DNA of 64,000 nt, taken from assembly GCA_029747015.1 (NCBI GenBank), contig JAKOGI010000082.1, forward strand, positions 792,501 through 856,500. The letters are read 5' to 3'. The notes below the pieces were generated by a model. The model saw only the letters and a program-made list of their open reading frames with translations. It was not told the origin of the DNA and searched no databases. Of this stretch, positions 24,040-36,119 are shown one piece after another. Each line of letters starts with the position of its first letter. The first letter of the stretch is position 1. Both the position numbers and the translations under genes were made by a program. The DNA is from Carnegiea gigantea (taxonomy: Eukaryota; Streptophyta; Magnoliopsida; Caryophyllales; Cactaceae).

Positions 24040-24310
24040 GAAAACCACAGAAAGATGGATTATGAATGTATTTGGTAAAATAAGTTATTTTTGTAATTGT
24101 TAGCTATCTGACTAAGTGTTAGAGATTTTATTAACGATCAGTTATCTTCAACTAGTGTTTTAACACGATTAGCTGTTTAACTAGCGATGTAAACTTATTA
24201 TTATAGTTTTTTTCTTTTAAAAAAAAAATGTATGAGACGTAAATCTCTCATGCAACATTTCAACAATAACAGTAAGAGCTTCGTTTCCTGTTCCACCAGC
24301 TGTTAACGAT
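24040..24310. other. spacer between LINE tail and the next transcribed-looking leader
   Basis: AT-rich sequence without recognisable gene. Nothing else seen. Confidence 0.5.
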
Positions 24311-24350
24311 TTAGCGAGGCGTTATTTCCAAATACCAATTCCGTTCCACA

Positions 24351-24579
24351 ATGCCTCAGAAAATCGAACATCAATTTCCCGCCGAAAATTTCCCCAGGTT
24401 TTCTGTGGAAACCCTCGTGCAATCTTCAGAACTCACCTATTCAATCAAGCATGCATGTCGAACAAGCCAATAACACCACGAAATCTCCCATTTCCGAAAC
24501 AATCCGAAGAAAGAATTCGAGATGGGGTTTCATGGAGGTCAATTCTCTCTCTTCGTCGATTCCGCAACGAACAAGTTCG
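24351..24579 (+). other. possible first exon (leader or N-terminal extension) of the dioxygenase gene
   Basis: A GC-richer stretch ends in a good donor, acaagttcg|gtaaga at 24579/24580. It contains a 40-codon frame from ATG 24351 and an ATG at 24522 reading MGFHGGQFSLFVDSATNKF. The first dioxygenase coding exon is preceded by an acceptor, ctaactgcag, ending at 26435. Joining 24579 to 26436 would be in frame through the start at 26438. This may be a 5' UTR exon, an extended N-terminus, or an unrelated transcript; I cannot decide. Confidence 0.35.
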
Positions 24580-24659
24580 GTAAGATCAATTTTCTCTCAC
24601 ATTGTATTTAACAATCTTTGCTCTCTAATTTAGAGAGATTTACGCCCTAGGGTCGAATT

Positions 24660-26430
24660 TCGAGTAACTAAGAAATCGTGATCGGGAATGAAAGACGAAG
24701 GAGGAGGTGCTTGTCACTTTGATTGATGTATAGAAAATTGTCCTAGTTGATACCTAAATTGTCTGATTCGAGCTTGGATTCGATTTCCCCATAAAATTGT
24801 TCGCTAAAGCTGACTGCCTCCCATCATCCAAAAAACAAATATTTTTTTCAAAACAAGTTCAATACTTTACTGAAATTCTCTGAATTTGGAAGTCATCCTG
24901 GAATTGATTAAACTTGAAATTTTGGATGAAATCGTGTCTTTCAATTGGTTATTGGACTTTGGCTGTTCGTAAATTTCTGTGGCATTGGCAATTTTGTTCG
25001 ATTTTTCCGATCTGATCAATCAATATTTCTTGATTTACAAATATTTTGTTTCTTGGTAGGTTAGAAAGATGTGAATTCCACCAATAAAGTTGGTACTTTT
25101 TGTAGATTCTGATGATAAATCGTACATGGTGGAAAGAAGTTCAGATAGTAAAGATATATTTCTTTGTCCAAGTGCTTAGTTCTGAGGGCTCAAATTTCTT
25201 ACCTGCAGATGATGTTATCTTACTTATAATTGAGCTCCTTCTTCAATTCATGATTTTATTTTATTAAAATATATTTATTATTGTTGCATTTTGTATTAGG
25301 TTGACAAGTAGAGAACCAGAAATGATCATAAGCGTCATGACCTCATTACGACCTTCCAGATGTGCAATGGCGCAGTTCTTATGGATAAATCATGCTTTTG
25401 GCTTCCAAGTAAGTCCAGCATTCTGCAAATAGTGCAAACTCGTTACCGCTGTATTAGAACAAAATAGTGAAATACTACAAGTGATCTTTTTTTATCAAGG
25501 AAACTAACTGTGAAATTCAGCAGCATCTGTAAAATGGTATTAATTTGGAGATACCCAGTCAATGTCTTGTCTTTTGTATAGTCAAATGTTGACAAAAACT
25601 ATGGCACAATAGTAGAGAAAGAGGCTGATAATGATTGATTAACTAGTTGCCGGTCTTTGTATGATTGATTAACTAGAAAAATGTCATATTTCACTGTTCA
25701 TGCAGTTGAATTCCTATGCTTTTATAACATTTAAAACTATATTCCAAATAACCAACCCCCGCCGGAGGGCCAAAAAAGGAAAGAGCAGGAAAAAGGGAAA
25801 TAAAGAGAGCTATATGCCTATGTGGTGGGACCATGTCCCAACGATAATGATATTTAGTATTCAATATCTTCATACTTGGTAGTACCTTCCATTCAATAAT
25901 GCCTTCAGCCAATGGTATGCTGCCACACACACAGATATAGACTAAAAGGGGGGAAGGGGGCAGTTAAGAAGAGGTGGAACATTGGCACATTGCTGCAAGT
26001 AGTAATGGAAAACAACGCGTTCTTAGTCCACTGTTATTTCTTCTGGCAAGTGCATCTGTTCTAACCTCATGCCTATAATTGTGGACAAGAAAAGTGGAAT
26101 TATGTCATTTAGTGATGACTAACATATCCACAACCTTACAATATTATATTCCTTCATGCCCATGTGCATTGCAAATTCATGGATACACTTGCAGCATCCT
26201 TTTCTGCAGGGTTGAAAATGCAATAAGCGATGACCATCAAGGATGCTTTGCATATATCAAATCTTTATTAGATCATCAAGTAGCTTTTCCACCTATAAAT
26301 ATTGCCCTTATATGAACTCTGTTCTTCATTCTCTCAATCACAGCAACTCCAAATTGATATTTCTAGTCATACTTAGTTACTTGAACAATTGTAGTTACCC
26401 ATTCCCTTTGCTTCATCTAATTTGTCTAAC
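24660..26430. other. spacer or long leader intron upstream of the dioxygenase
   Basis: No domain-bearing frame seen. If the exon ending at 24579 belongs to the dioxygenase, this is its 1.86-kb first intron. A conserved-looking short segment at about 25301-25410 ends cttccaag|taagtcc, which could be an exon border, but it has no coding meaning that I can find. Confidence 0.35.
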
Positions 26431-26437
26431 TGCAGAA

Positions 26438-28439
26438 ATGGGAAGTGGTAAGTCCTCTGAATGTTTTAGCATTGGCCAAAGTGCACAAGAGAGGGGATTC
26501 ACACATGTCCCAGAGCGCTATCAGGTTCCACAGTCGCAGCGTCCCTGCTGGGATTCTCCCCAAGCAGAGGTAACTGTGATTGACCTTGCAGGGTTACGAG
26601 AGGGATCCGCTAAACGGTCTGTGGTTATTGACAAGATTCGTCAAGCATGTAGCAGCCTCGGATTTTTCCAGGTAAACCTCACTTTTTTGAGAGCAATATC
26701 AGTATATTTTGCCAGTTTTATTCTGTGCACTTACCATTATGTAGGTTCTGCATTGAGCATTAGTATGGATGTAGGTTCTTACTAAACACGGTGTTAAAAA
26801 AGAAAGGGGGGTAGAGCAAATGCCTAATTCTGCATGGTTACATATGTCATGAAAATATCGTTCCTAATTGTATGAGTACTGCAGGTGGTTAATCATGGTA
26901 TAGAGCAGTCAGTCCTTGACAAAGCACTTGCTGCAGCAGATGGATTTTTCCATTTACCCGCGGAGGAGAAGCTAAAGTTTATGTCAAGTGATGTGCACAA
27001 ACCAGTGAGGTATGGAACAAGTATCAAGGATGGTGTTGACAGGATTCAATTCTGGAGGATTTTTCTTAAAACCTATGCGCATCCATTGAAGGATTGGCTT
27101 CAGTTTTGGCCTCACAATCCACCTAATTACAGGTATTTTTTCCTAAAATTCTCTTAGTTTATCAAGTCCATGGGAGGCAAATCTAAAACAAATTAAGTGC
27201 TTCATTTCTATGATCAATGCAGACCATATTACACTTTAAGGAAAGATATTAGATTCATCATAAAATCCTGCATGGGGAGGAAAACAGAAGAACATGGATT
27301 TAGAAGGCGAATTGTGTTTTCCTGCTCTTTTTTAAAAAAAAAAAAAAAAATGACGCAGGGTGTCCGGGCTTAGCTTACATGCACCTTGACTAAATCCCTG
27401 GAAGTTAAGGACCAGGAAAACCTCCAGTGGTTCTGCTGGGAAGTCCAAATTGTGACAATTGGGATGCAATCCCAATGCCTCACTTGAGCTACTCCATTGG
27501 GGTTTGTGTTTTCCTGCTTTTCCTTTATAGTAAAGAAAGAAGCTAGCCGCAAACCATGCATGTGGCTGTTTTCTGCTTTGTATGAGGTGTAGGGGGCTTT
27601 GCCACCTCAGGTGCTTGTCTGGAAGTTGTAGCAGTGAAAACAAGGGAAAAGCTGATGCAAGGTGAGTGGAATAAATGCTCGATTTGCCCTGAAATTCATG
27701 GTGCGTAAGGACAACAAGGCGTAGGTCAGATATAGTATTTTTGACAAACGGAAAACCCGAGCCCATTTCATGGTCTCAGATGACACCAGTAATTAGAAAA
27801 TCCGTATAATCTACAATAGTCTGTCATTTGCGTAAATTCCTTATTCTCCATGCGATATACAGGGAAGACATGGGAGTCTTTTCTACAGAGGTGCAAAAAC
27901 TAGCCCCTGAATTGGCAGGAGCCATCACAGAGAGCCTTGGTTTAGGGCCCAACTATCTCACAGCAAAAATGGTTGAAGGTATGCAAGTGATAGCATCAAA
28001 CTGCTATCCACCGTGCCCTCAACCCTGTCATACCCTCGGGCTGCCACCCCATTCAGACTACAGCTGCCTGACTATCATCCTCCAAAGCTCTCAAGGACTT
28101 GAAATCAAGGACATGGAAGACGGAGGATCATGGAAACTAGTGCCGGAGATCAAGGGCGCCCTTCAAGTCCATGTAGGGGACCATTTTGAGGTGCTAAGCA
28201 ATGGGCTGTACAAAAGCGTGGTGCACAGGGCTATCCTTAATGGTGAGAGGAAAAGGATATCCATCGCGAGCTTCCACAGCTTGGGAATGGATGAGATAAT
28301 GGAGCCTGCCCCTGAATTGGCGGACGAGGATCACCCTAAGGCCTACAAGGGAAGCAGCTTTAGGGATTTCTTGAATTTTCTTAGCACCAATGATATCGGT
28401 CAAGGCAAGATCAGCTTCCTTGCCACCCTTAGAGTTTAA
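26438..28439 (+). CDS. 2-oxoglutarate/Fe(II)-dependent dioxygenase (2-ODD19/flavanone 3-dioxygenase 3-like)
   Basis: Three exons, 26438-26671, 26885-27132 and 27863-28439, GT..AG with matching phases, giving 352 aa and TAA at 28437-28439. The N-terminal DIOX_N domain spans about 45-150, with the GFFQ/VVNHG motif across the first junction. The C-terminal 2OG-Fe(II) domain has the iron triad H224-x-D226 and H282 (in SVVHRA), and the 2-oxoglutarate-binding R292-x-S294. NCYPPCPQP precedes the triad, as in this family. Such cytosolic enzymes hydroxylate or demethylate flavonoids, coumarins, alkaloids or hormones; the closest style I recognise is the 2-ODD19/DMR6-like group, and the substrate is unknown. 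The start at 26438 gives the usual N-terminal length. An acceptor-like tgcag directly before it suggests a leader intron. Intron 2 holds an Au-like SINE in reverse. Confidence 0.93.
27340..27520 (-). mobile_element. Au-like SINE in intron 2 of the dioxygenase gene
   Basis: On the minus strand the segment runs from a box-A-like tagctcaagtgagg, through a degenerate box B (atttggacttcc), to an end ggtgcatgtaagctaagcc then cggacaccctgcgtca, and meets an A/T run at 27331-27348. That 3' end is the form I know from plant Au-type SINEs. Ends and target duplication were not fixed. Confidence 0.5.
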
Positions 28440-28970
28440 GTCTGATTAGTTTTAGCTCTGTGCGCGTGTACATCATTACATGGAAGGGCTCTTACTATAT
28501 GTTGGGAATGGCAAAACTTAATCTGAGATTCGAAACCCAAACCAGATGACCCAAACCCATATCTAAAATAGGCTGGCCCTGCTTGAACCCAGAACTAAAT
28601 TCGTCCACTTTCTACTTTTCCTCAGAAAAGTTTTCTATACCAGACTCTTATCGGAAATGACCCTACCCAAACTAAACTCCAATCAAAATTCCATCCACCT
28701 GAATATGACCTAACCAATACAATCTCCATCAAACCACCCATTCTCCAGGGCTAGCGGAGCTAAGGATTTACGGTTGCTGTTTTTCATAGTTTTGACAGTT
28801 GCTGTTCCATTCAGTGTACTTTTTCCTCCACTGCTGAGTACTGGTTTTATATGCACAATGATGTCCCTTGCTAATGATTATCATATGGGTTACAATAAGA
28901 TTATATATACATCCATGTCACGAGTTAGCTAGCTACATATTCATCTTTAAAGTTAATTATTAATCAAGAG
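28440..28970. other. 3' flank of the dioxygenase gene and spacer
   Basis: Likely 3' UTR for the first 100-300 bases, then unassigned sequence. No frame or repeat recognised. Confidence 0.45.
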
Positions 28971-28975
28971 ATTAA

Positions 28976-29269
28976 GGTCTTGTTCTTTTTGTTGGTAAAT
29001 TCAAATTTATCAACTGCAACTAACTTTAACATACTTCAACCCACTTCATGGATTTTAATTAAAAAATTAATTTCAACCCACTTCAATCAACTTCAACTTA
29101 CTTCAACTTACTTCTCACTATTTTAACCAACTTTTACCAATCATACAAAAAAATTCAATCCACTTCAACAAAAAAAATACTCATTTCAACTTACTTCAAC
29201 TTATTTCTACTAATCTGAACTAATTTCACTCATTTATCAACACATATTTCCCAACAAAACGAATAGGCC
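28976..29269. mobile_element. Tourist-like MITE with TAA target duplication
   Basis: 294 bases flanked by TAA at 28973-28975 and 29270-29272. Imperfect terminal inverted repeats: left GGTCTTGTTCTTTTTGTTGG, right (complement) GGCCTATTCGTTTTGTTGG. The interior is AT-rich with many repeats of an acttcaactt motif. Three-base TWA target duplication and G-rich ends fit the PIF/Harbinger (Tourist) class. Confidence 0.7.
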
Positions 29270-29289
29270 TAAGGTGGAGAAACTGACTT

Positions 29290-31430
29290 AAACGGTAGGA
29301 GTTTTGTTTAATTCTATCTTTTTGTAAAAATAGCTTTCAACTTTTCTCCTGGTTATCCATTTTTATTGAGTAATTGGCAATAGTCGGTAATTAAGAGTGA
29401 CATTTTAATACCGAATTTGCAAGGCAGGAGGCACGGAAAGGTATGAAAATTTCAGTGACATTTAAAAGTTGAGTGATTTTTTGGGGCAAGAACTCACCAT
29501 TGAGCGTGGAAGTAGTTTGTGGCTCTGTGCTAAACAGTCATTTGTCTGTCTTCTTTTGCTGGTGGGTCTCGCGCGGTGTGCTATATCTCAATAGAGAAGT
29601 TGGTTTAAAAGATCATAACAGATGTCTTCTTTTGCAAGTGGGTCTCACGTGGTGGTTTAATGGTGCTATATCCCAATGGGGAAGTTGGTTTAAAAAATTA
29701 TACGAGAAGAGAAGGAAAACCTCTTGCACTGAAATCAAAAGGTGATAGTGTTGTTATATGACTGTGTTCAATAATCAATACTTTTCACCTTAGTGAGTTC
29801 ACTAATAGTCGGTCAAAAAGTTGAAGTAAGAGCCCTTAATTTTTTTTTTTTTTAAAGGCAAGGTGCGTATAATAAATATGAGACAGTCATTATTTTAAGG
29901 GTTATACCTATATTTTTGTCGACTGAAATAAAAAGAAAATGCCTACAAGCATGAGAAGTAAAATATAATTGCCCAAGAAACACATGCATGTTTAGCCAAA
30001 AAAAAAAAAAACCAATCAATAATCATGTTGCCTTCTCAAAAATATACCTCGAGTAAATAGATCATACTATACATTACAAGAGTAAAACTTCTCCTTAAAA
30101 TTAAAAAAAAAAAAAGGAGTAAAACTTGAAACATAGAAACAAAATTGGGGCCCGATTCAAAGACGAAGCCCAAGGCCGCTATTGCCGTTCCTCTCTAATG
30201 TCGAAGGTGCCTTTTCGAAGCGCTTTCATTTGCACGTCGTCGTGACTTTTTAGTGACTAATCCGTTTTAAGTTACTCCTGTTCAACAGCATTGTCGCTTA
30301 TTGGCTTTATTATTCACGGTTGATCAGCGTGGTCAGTAGCACAAGTTGCTTTTTCCACACAAAGCAGATTTTAGTTCTCCATTTTTTGACAATAATTAAT
30401 GAAAGTGCCCTCATGTTATGCTTTGGTGGTCTCCTGAATTGTGATGTGGACATGCAGAGAATAACATGAAAGTACCCCCGAAGCACCATAATTGGGATCT
30501 AGGGACATATTCTGAATCTCGGATGCGGTTTGTTGTGTTGCTGTAAGCATGTTGTGTCACTATAAGTTCCTTCAATGAAAACTTGTAGAAAACTAAGTTT
30601 CAATTACATAACTGTGATCTCAATAGGGCTTACAATATGTAGCCGTCAAAAAATCGTTAAGTTAACCATGGTAATTAGTTTAAAAATGATAGGCAACTTA
30701 TTGGGTTTCAAAACGATCGAAATAAATTGGGTTCGAGAATAAAACGTTTCGTAACGATAACGTTTTTATGAAACTCAAGATGCAAGATTTAAAATGTTAC
30801 GGAAAGCAAAATAAGTTACTTAGATTAAACTCATTAGGGCCTAATATCAATTCTTTTAAAGTTTTCGTTAATCAATTAAATAAACTAATAAAATTCAAAT
30901 TGTCAAATGAGGGTTTAAATAAAATTTTTTCACTAAGGTGAATAAATAAATGAATATGAGAGAAAAAAGAAAACTTATGAACTCGACATAATTACATATG
31001 TAAATATAATTAAATACTTTTAAAGTTGAGCTATTATAATCAGTGTAAATTAAAATACTAATAAAACAGACTCTTGTAACGCATTTTGGAGCACCTCACT
31101 CCAAAAATGAATCAAAACTGAAGGGTGCAGTATCCAATAATTTTTTTATGATGTGGGGCCGATACCTTGGTACGCCCCAAATTCAAATCCCAGCCTTTAC
31201 ATATAATTGAAGATGTTGATCCAACGGATGGTAGGGGAGGGGGAGGTTGCAGTACTACCCTCCGAATCCGAAGACAAAACTACATCGTTTTGAGTAAAAT
31301 AACTCTATAAAATGCCTTCACTCCATCATTGGAATGCTCACCAGTCACCAGTCACTAGTCACCTCTTTTCAAGAGCTCTAAGAAGGTTTGGTGTTCCTAT
31401 AAAATATTTCTTTTCCAAACAAATATTTGA
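29290..31430. other. spacer without recognisable gene
   Basis: AT-rich sequence with several A/T runs (29838-29854, 30000-30011, 30104-30115). A slightly GC-richer stretch at 30150-30330 showed no coding frame. A duplicated phrase at about 29540-29700 (gtcttcttttgc...gtgggtctc, then ggtttaaaaa) suggests a local imperfect duplication. Confidence 0.4.
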
Positions 31431-31441
31431 AAAATGAATAA

Positions 31442-31818
31442 GGTTTCGTTTGTTTTTTAAAAAATTAGATGAAAAGAAAAATTAAAGGAAAAAATATGGA
31501 GAAAATAAATTTTTTCTCTTGTTTGAATTGAGAAAAAAATACAAGAGTTTGGATGAAAAATTTGAATATTGATGAACTATTTAAATCACGTTGATGTAAT
31601 TTAAGCAATGCGAGGTTGGAGGAGGTTGATAATTTTTCTCAAATTTTCTTCACAATTTTATGAGAAAAAATTTATCACTTGTTTCTAATAATTTTTTCAC
31701 CCAACTTTTCTCCATATTTTTTTCTTTGTGATTTTCTCTAAATCAAACACAAGAAAAAAAAGTAACTTTCCTAAATTTTTTTTTTTTCCATCAAATTTTT
31801 CAAGATCCAAACAGAGCC
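31442..31818. mobile_element. Tourist-like MITE, second type
   Basis: 377 bases flanked by TAA at 31439-31441 and 31819-31821. Left end GGTTTCGTTTGTTTTTTAAA, right end (complement) GGCTCTGTTTGGATCTTGAA, with similarity continuing for about 34 bases. AT-rich interior with no coding capacity, as expected of a non-autonomous Harbinger-class element. Confidence 0.7.
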
Positions 31819-32353
31819 TAAGTACGCGAGCAAATGCCAGGAGTTTTGGATATCTAGGTCTGACATGGTATTAGATTAGGATGCTGTTTATGAAGAATTA
31901 AAAGCTGAATATGCAGATTTGATTACAGCTAAAAATGTTGGGTACGATGACAGGACGAAGCTGTTCATGTGTGCTGTTGCACCTGGTTGGAATGAATGGG
32001 GATCACCCTTTGCAATTAGAATAGACTGGCAGTGAGCAGTGCTCATCAAGCTGTGGATGTTGCTGCGCAGATCAAGAATTTGCAGGGATAGATAAATGAA
32101 CTTCAAAAGATGTGTTCGAAAGCGGTGGGCCCAACTATAGATGAGCAACGGACTAGTTTAAGTCGATTCATTTAATAAATAGGTTAATTTTGAGTCAGTT
32201 TGAAAAATAAATTGAAAAATAATATGTTTTTATGCAAACCAGTCAATTTGATTTGTGTCGAGTTTGTGGCTTTCTCAGTTACTTCAAGTTGGAGTCAGGT
32301 AGTATTATCGCATCAAGTAAGACTTTCTCAACTCTTAGTTCAATAGTAACAAG

Positions 32354-33146
32354 AGCTGGGTAATGTATCGGACCGGGCCGGGTTCGTGTTCATGTCGAAC
32401 TTAAACGGGTTAGAAACCTCCGAACCTGGACCCAACCTGTTTATTGCATTGAAAAAGTTCAACCAAAATTGCTTAACATTTAAATGGGTTGACCTGGACC
32501 TACCCCGTTTACCTGAACGGGTGAAATGAGTTATGTTCGAGTTACCTATTTTAGCTACCAACCTATTTAATTGCAACACAAATTTCAACGCAAAGATAAT
32601 TTATCAAACATATTGCATATTTTCCAATCTCTTAAGGCATGACTATTTTCAAAAGTACACCAAAATAACGGCTAACTTACAGGCTCCAGCATATTCAGAG
32701 TCTATTCCAGCAAAATAGTCAGCAACAACATAACTTTATTGCTTAAAAGGTTCACATAAGAACCAGCTACTTAAGTTACAAATCATGTCCAAGTCGAGTA
32801 TTAAACAACAACAAACAGAGTTCAAATTGTCTGAAATTCTTAATAACGTACCCAGCAACTTAACAACCAACACATCAATAAAAGATCCCACAAAGCCTAA
32901 TTCCCCCCAAAAAATGTAAACAATAAAAGATAAATAAACAGTACACGGGTTAACTTTTTTAATTTATTTAATTAAACGGGTCAAATAGGTATTTTTTTCG
33001 TATTGAGTCAATCTGAACCTAGCCCAATTAATTAAATTGATTTATTGTGTCAACCCATTTAATTAAACGGGTTCAAACTTTATACCCAAATCTGTTTAAG
33101 TTCGTGTCGGATTTGGGCCGATAATCGTGCCGAATCAACTTTTCCT
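32354..33146. repeat. long imperfect inverted repeat rich in CGGGT motifs
   Basis: The left arm contains gtatcggaccgggcc and cgaacttaaacgggtt. The right arm, read on the other strand, contains ttatcggcccaaatcc and cgaacttaaacagattt. Many cgggt/acccg words occur at both ends, with an AT-rich middle. It looks like a degenerate non-autonomous DNA transposon with long terminal repeats; ends and class are uncertain. Confidence 0.4.
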
Positions 33147-33568
33147 AACTTTAATAGTAACAGTAGTAAAATCTATTACTGTAGCGCCTGTTGTAAAGCC
33201 CGTTAGTAGTCTTGCAAAGTCTTCAATGTAATGCGACTAATGTCGTGTGTAATCTTATAATTAAACACATATATAACTAAAATACAATGTTTATGTTTAC
33301 ATCTAGAAATTTACAACGCATTTAATTACATTGTGAGCATTTATGTATCTATAATTGCATAATACATTGGTGATGTATGGCTATATCCTTTCAAATTATT
33401 ACTTGTTTATGGTACTTATCATCCCCTCTGGGCATTGATGATCAGTCTACGTTGACCTCCGTGATGAGCTCTTGGATACTCCAATTGTTACATCATACTC
33501 TTGTGATCCAATGACTCGTTCTTGTTCTGTAGTCTGATTATCATGAATTCATGATGATCAGTGTCTAA

Positions 33569-33963
33569 GAGCATGTACACTGAGTGGCCCGCGGGCCAAA
33601 AAATGAGGACAGTGAGCAATAAATTCCCCCGTGCATTTGCATTGGAAGGCTTGGGGGTGGGCCTCGCGGGAAGGCTGTGAGTCGCGGGCCTTCCCCCACC
33701 TGAATTTTTTTTTTTTTATAATTAGTTTTTTGTTTTTTAATGTTTTATTAGTTTTTGATTTTTTTTTGAATTTTAAAAAAGTAGTTATTTGTTAGTGTGT
33801 GGGTCCGTGGTATTATTTTATTTGGTGAGCCAAAGTAGTGAGTCAATTATTGGAGAGGGTGAGACTTGTGAGATAAAAAATTAGAGAGAGAGTTGATGTG
33901 TCAGTGATAGGCCCCACCGATGAGCCAAAAATTTCGGCCATCATTGCACATGCTATAATGCTC
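33569..33963. mobile_element. MITE-like element with GAGCAT ends
   Basis: The left end GAGCATGTACACTGAGTGGCC and the right end read in complement, GAGCATTATAGCATGTGCAA then TGATGGCC, form an imperfect inverted repeat. The ends resemble the frequent plant GAGCATCTCCAATGG-type elements. The left arm includes a 12-base palindrome, ggcccgcgggcc. No clean target duplication was found. Confidence 0.45.
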
Positions 33964-33979
33964 TTTCTAATACCTTTAT

Positions 33980-35650
33980 AACCTGATTGATTCCGGTGAA
34001 ATGTGGTGTGTTTGCCGTCATATCTATTAAGAACAGTCTTCTCTGTCTGGATAAATAAGTCGTAGGAGCTGTCACGACTTATGAACAGTGCTTGAGTGAG
34101 ACATATTTCTAAACAGTGTGTCTAAATCAAGGTGGGCTTCAGTTGTGAGCCACTGTTGAAAACCCAATTGCAAACAATGTAAACAGGTCTTGCAGTTTAG
34201 TTGTGGGCGTGTTTGCATGGATGACATCCTACTTTGGGCTTGGATTAGGCTTTTAATAGTTACAGTTAATGCTGGTTTTTAGACTGAATTTCAGCCGCAT
34301 TTTTGCATGCGGAGTTGGGCAGTGTTTGATTAGATATAATTAATCTTATAATGTAAAAATAAATTTGTGATTATATTTCGATTATCTTGTTTGATTTACG
34401 ACAATATACATCGGAAAACTACATCAAACGTAATTATAATCACCATAAATTATGCATTTGTGATTATATCACAAGGCTTTTTTTTTTTAATCAAGTTATA
34501 TCACAAAGTTGAGACGAAAACTTTGTATAAGACCGTCTTACATATTTTGAGACCTGATAAATCTTCATCTCTTTTGCTACTGCTACCGAGCTTTGTATAA
34601 GATCATCTCACATAAGACATATTATGAAATGAAAACTTTTATAATGACTTGTAATAGTAATTGAGGTGATTCATAGTTCACCTAAGAGTAACTGTAATAA
34701 TTAAAAGTCACTGCTACATGAACTATTAGTCACCCCTAATAAAAAGTCAATTCAAAACATATTATTAGTCACTATAAATTTAAACAGTTATCTCTAAAGA
34801 AGTCCATTCCTACTAATTTTTATGTGAGGTAATTTCACCCAAGAATTTGTGTGCTACCTATCACGTGACTAATTATGTGGTTATAAATTGTACATTATAA
34901 ACAATTTATCTATCCAAATCCATCAATGGAAAAAAATATTTCTAAGATCATGCATACTGTATATTACCATGCCAATACATAGATATTATACAAACTAATA
35001 TAGAATAGTTCAAGTGTTTTATTGCTTGTCTCCATTAAATAAGATCTGAGTTTCAAATCTTGTGAATAGAACAAAATATGTGATGGCATTGAGTTGCCCT
35101 TTTTTAAATGAACTTTTGGCTCTGCATGCATCATCTGATACATATAAAATAACGATGATAGTTACAGTTCTAATAACACAAATTTCATGTAGCATGTGTG
35201 TAACATTACACTGAAAAACTTAAAATCATCAAAAATCAAAACCATGTACAGGTAAAAGTTGAAGTTTGATTAGTCAATACTATTTAAGATTGATCCTTCA
35301 CATCACATGTATCCTTCAAACATCACACTATATTTTGACCATCCGTAAAAATTTTATTATGATTTTTGAGTGAACACATAAGATATTTAAGAAAGTACAT
35401 CATGACAAATCATGTGTGCCGTGAAATTATTTTTGAGTTCTTATTCACATCTAAATCTCCTCAGACTCCGTAAAAGTGAAACTTACATTAAGAGGTATAG
35501 TTGTTACTGTTATTCTTGATATAAATTACTATTTAACTTTTCAAAAAATTTGATTTTTTTACTAGACTTTTTTTTTTTAATCTAAATGTGTTAATATCAA
35601 TTCATCGTTTGACTCTAAGTATTACGTACTCTGGATGCATATCATGCCAA
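33980..35650. other. AT-rich spacer
   Basis: No gene or clear element seen. Confidence 0.45.
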
Positions 35651-35660
35651 AAAGACATTA

Positions 35661-36110
35661 ATTGTAACGCCGAGAATGTTATCATATTGTAATAACATTT
35701 TTAAAATCGTAGCGTAAATTAGAGATATTTTTGAATAAATAATTCAGTGACAAAATCAAATTGTTTTAAATCCAGTGACAATTTCGTCCGAAAACGCGAG
35801 TATTATTTTTACATGACTCGTTGACGAAAATCAATATTACTAAGATGGATCGTTCAAACCAGCGCAAGTGGTGGTCCATGAAGATTGCTCTGTCCTCGTT
35901 CTTCTGTCACCTCTGTCTTGTTTTTACGCAAATGACATTCAGATGCAGACTGCGCACCATCTGTGAAACGTCTGAGGAACGTTTTCAGCCGTTTCGATGT
36001 CTAGTGGAGATGATAATTGTCTTTATTGAAGCTTACTATATCCACAATTTGGTGCTTTTATTTATTCAATTATTATTATCTGGGCCACTGCACCGGCCAT
36101 TATATTATGG
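35661..36110. mobile_element. possible LTR-type retroelement fragment
   Basis: A segment beginning tgtaacgccgagaatgttat, then attgtaataacatttttaaa, aatcgtagcgtaaattagag and cagtgacaatttcgtccga, resembles the TGTAACGCC-type starts of plant Gypsy LTRs that I know. The right end and any partner LTR are not found. The open frame at 35821-36114 inside it has no domain and is taken as chance. Confidence 0.35.
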
Positions 36111-36119
36111 ATGAAAGTT

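Noticed and set aside
26243..26437. Upstream in-frame Met residues before the dioxygenase start
   Set aside because: The added stretch is unlike the family N-terminus and is separated by an apparent splice acceptor just before 26438.
27332..27766. 144-aa minus-strand frame
   Set aside because: Sits in a dioxygenase intron and is mostly the SINE-like repeat and a T-run.
31160..31200. tRNA-like string ttcaaatccc near ggtacgcc
   Set aside because: No cloverleaf partner arms could be found around it.
35821..36114. 97-aa frame MTKINITKMDRSNQRKWW
   Set aside because: Inside probable LTR debris, no domain, no splice or promoter context.
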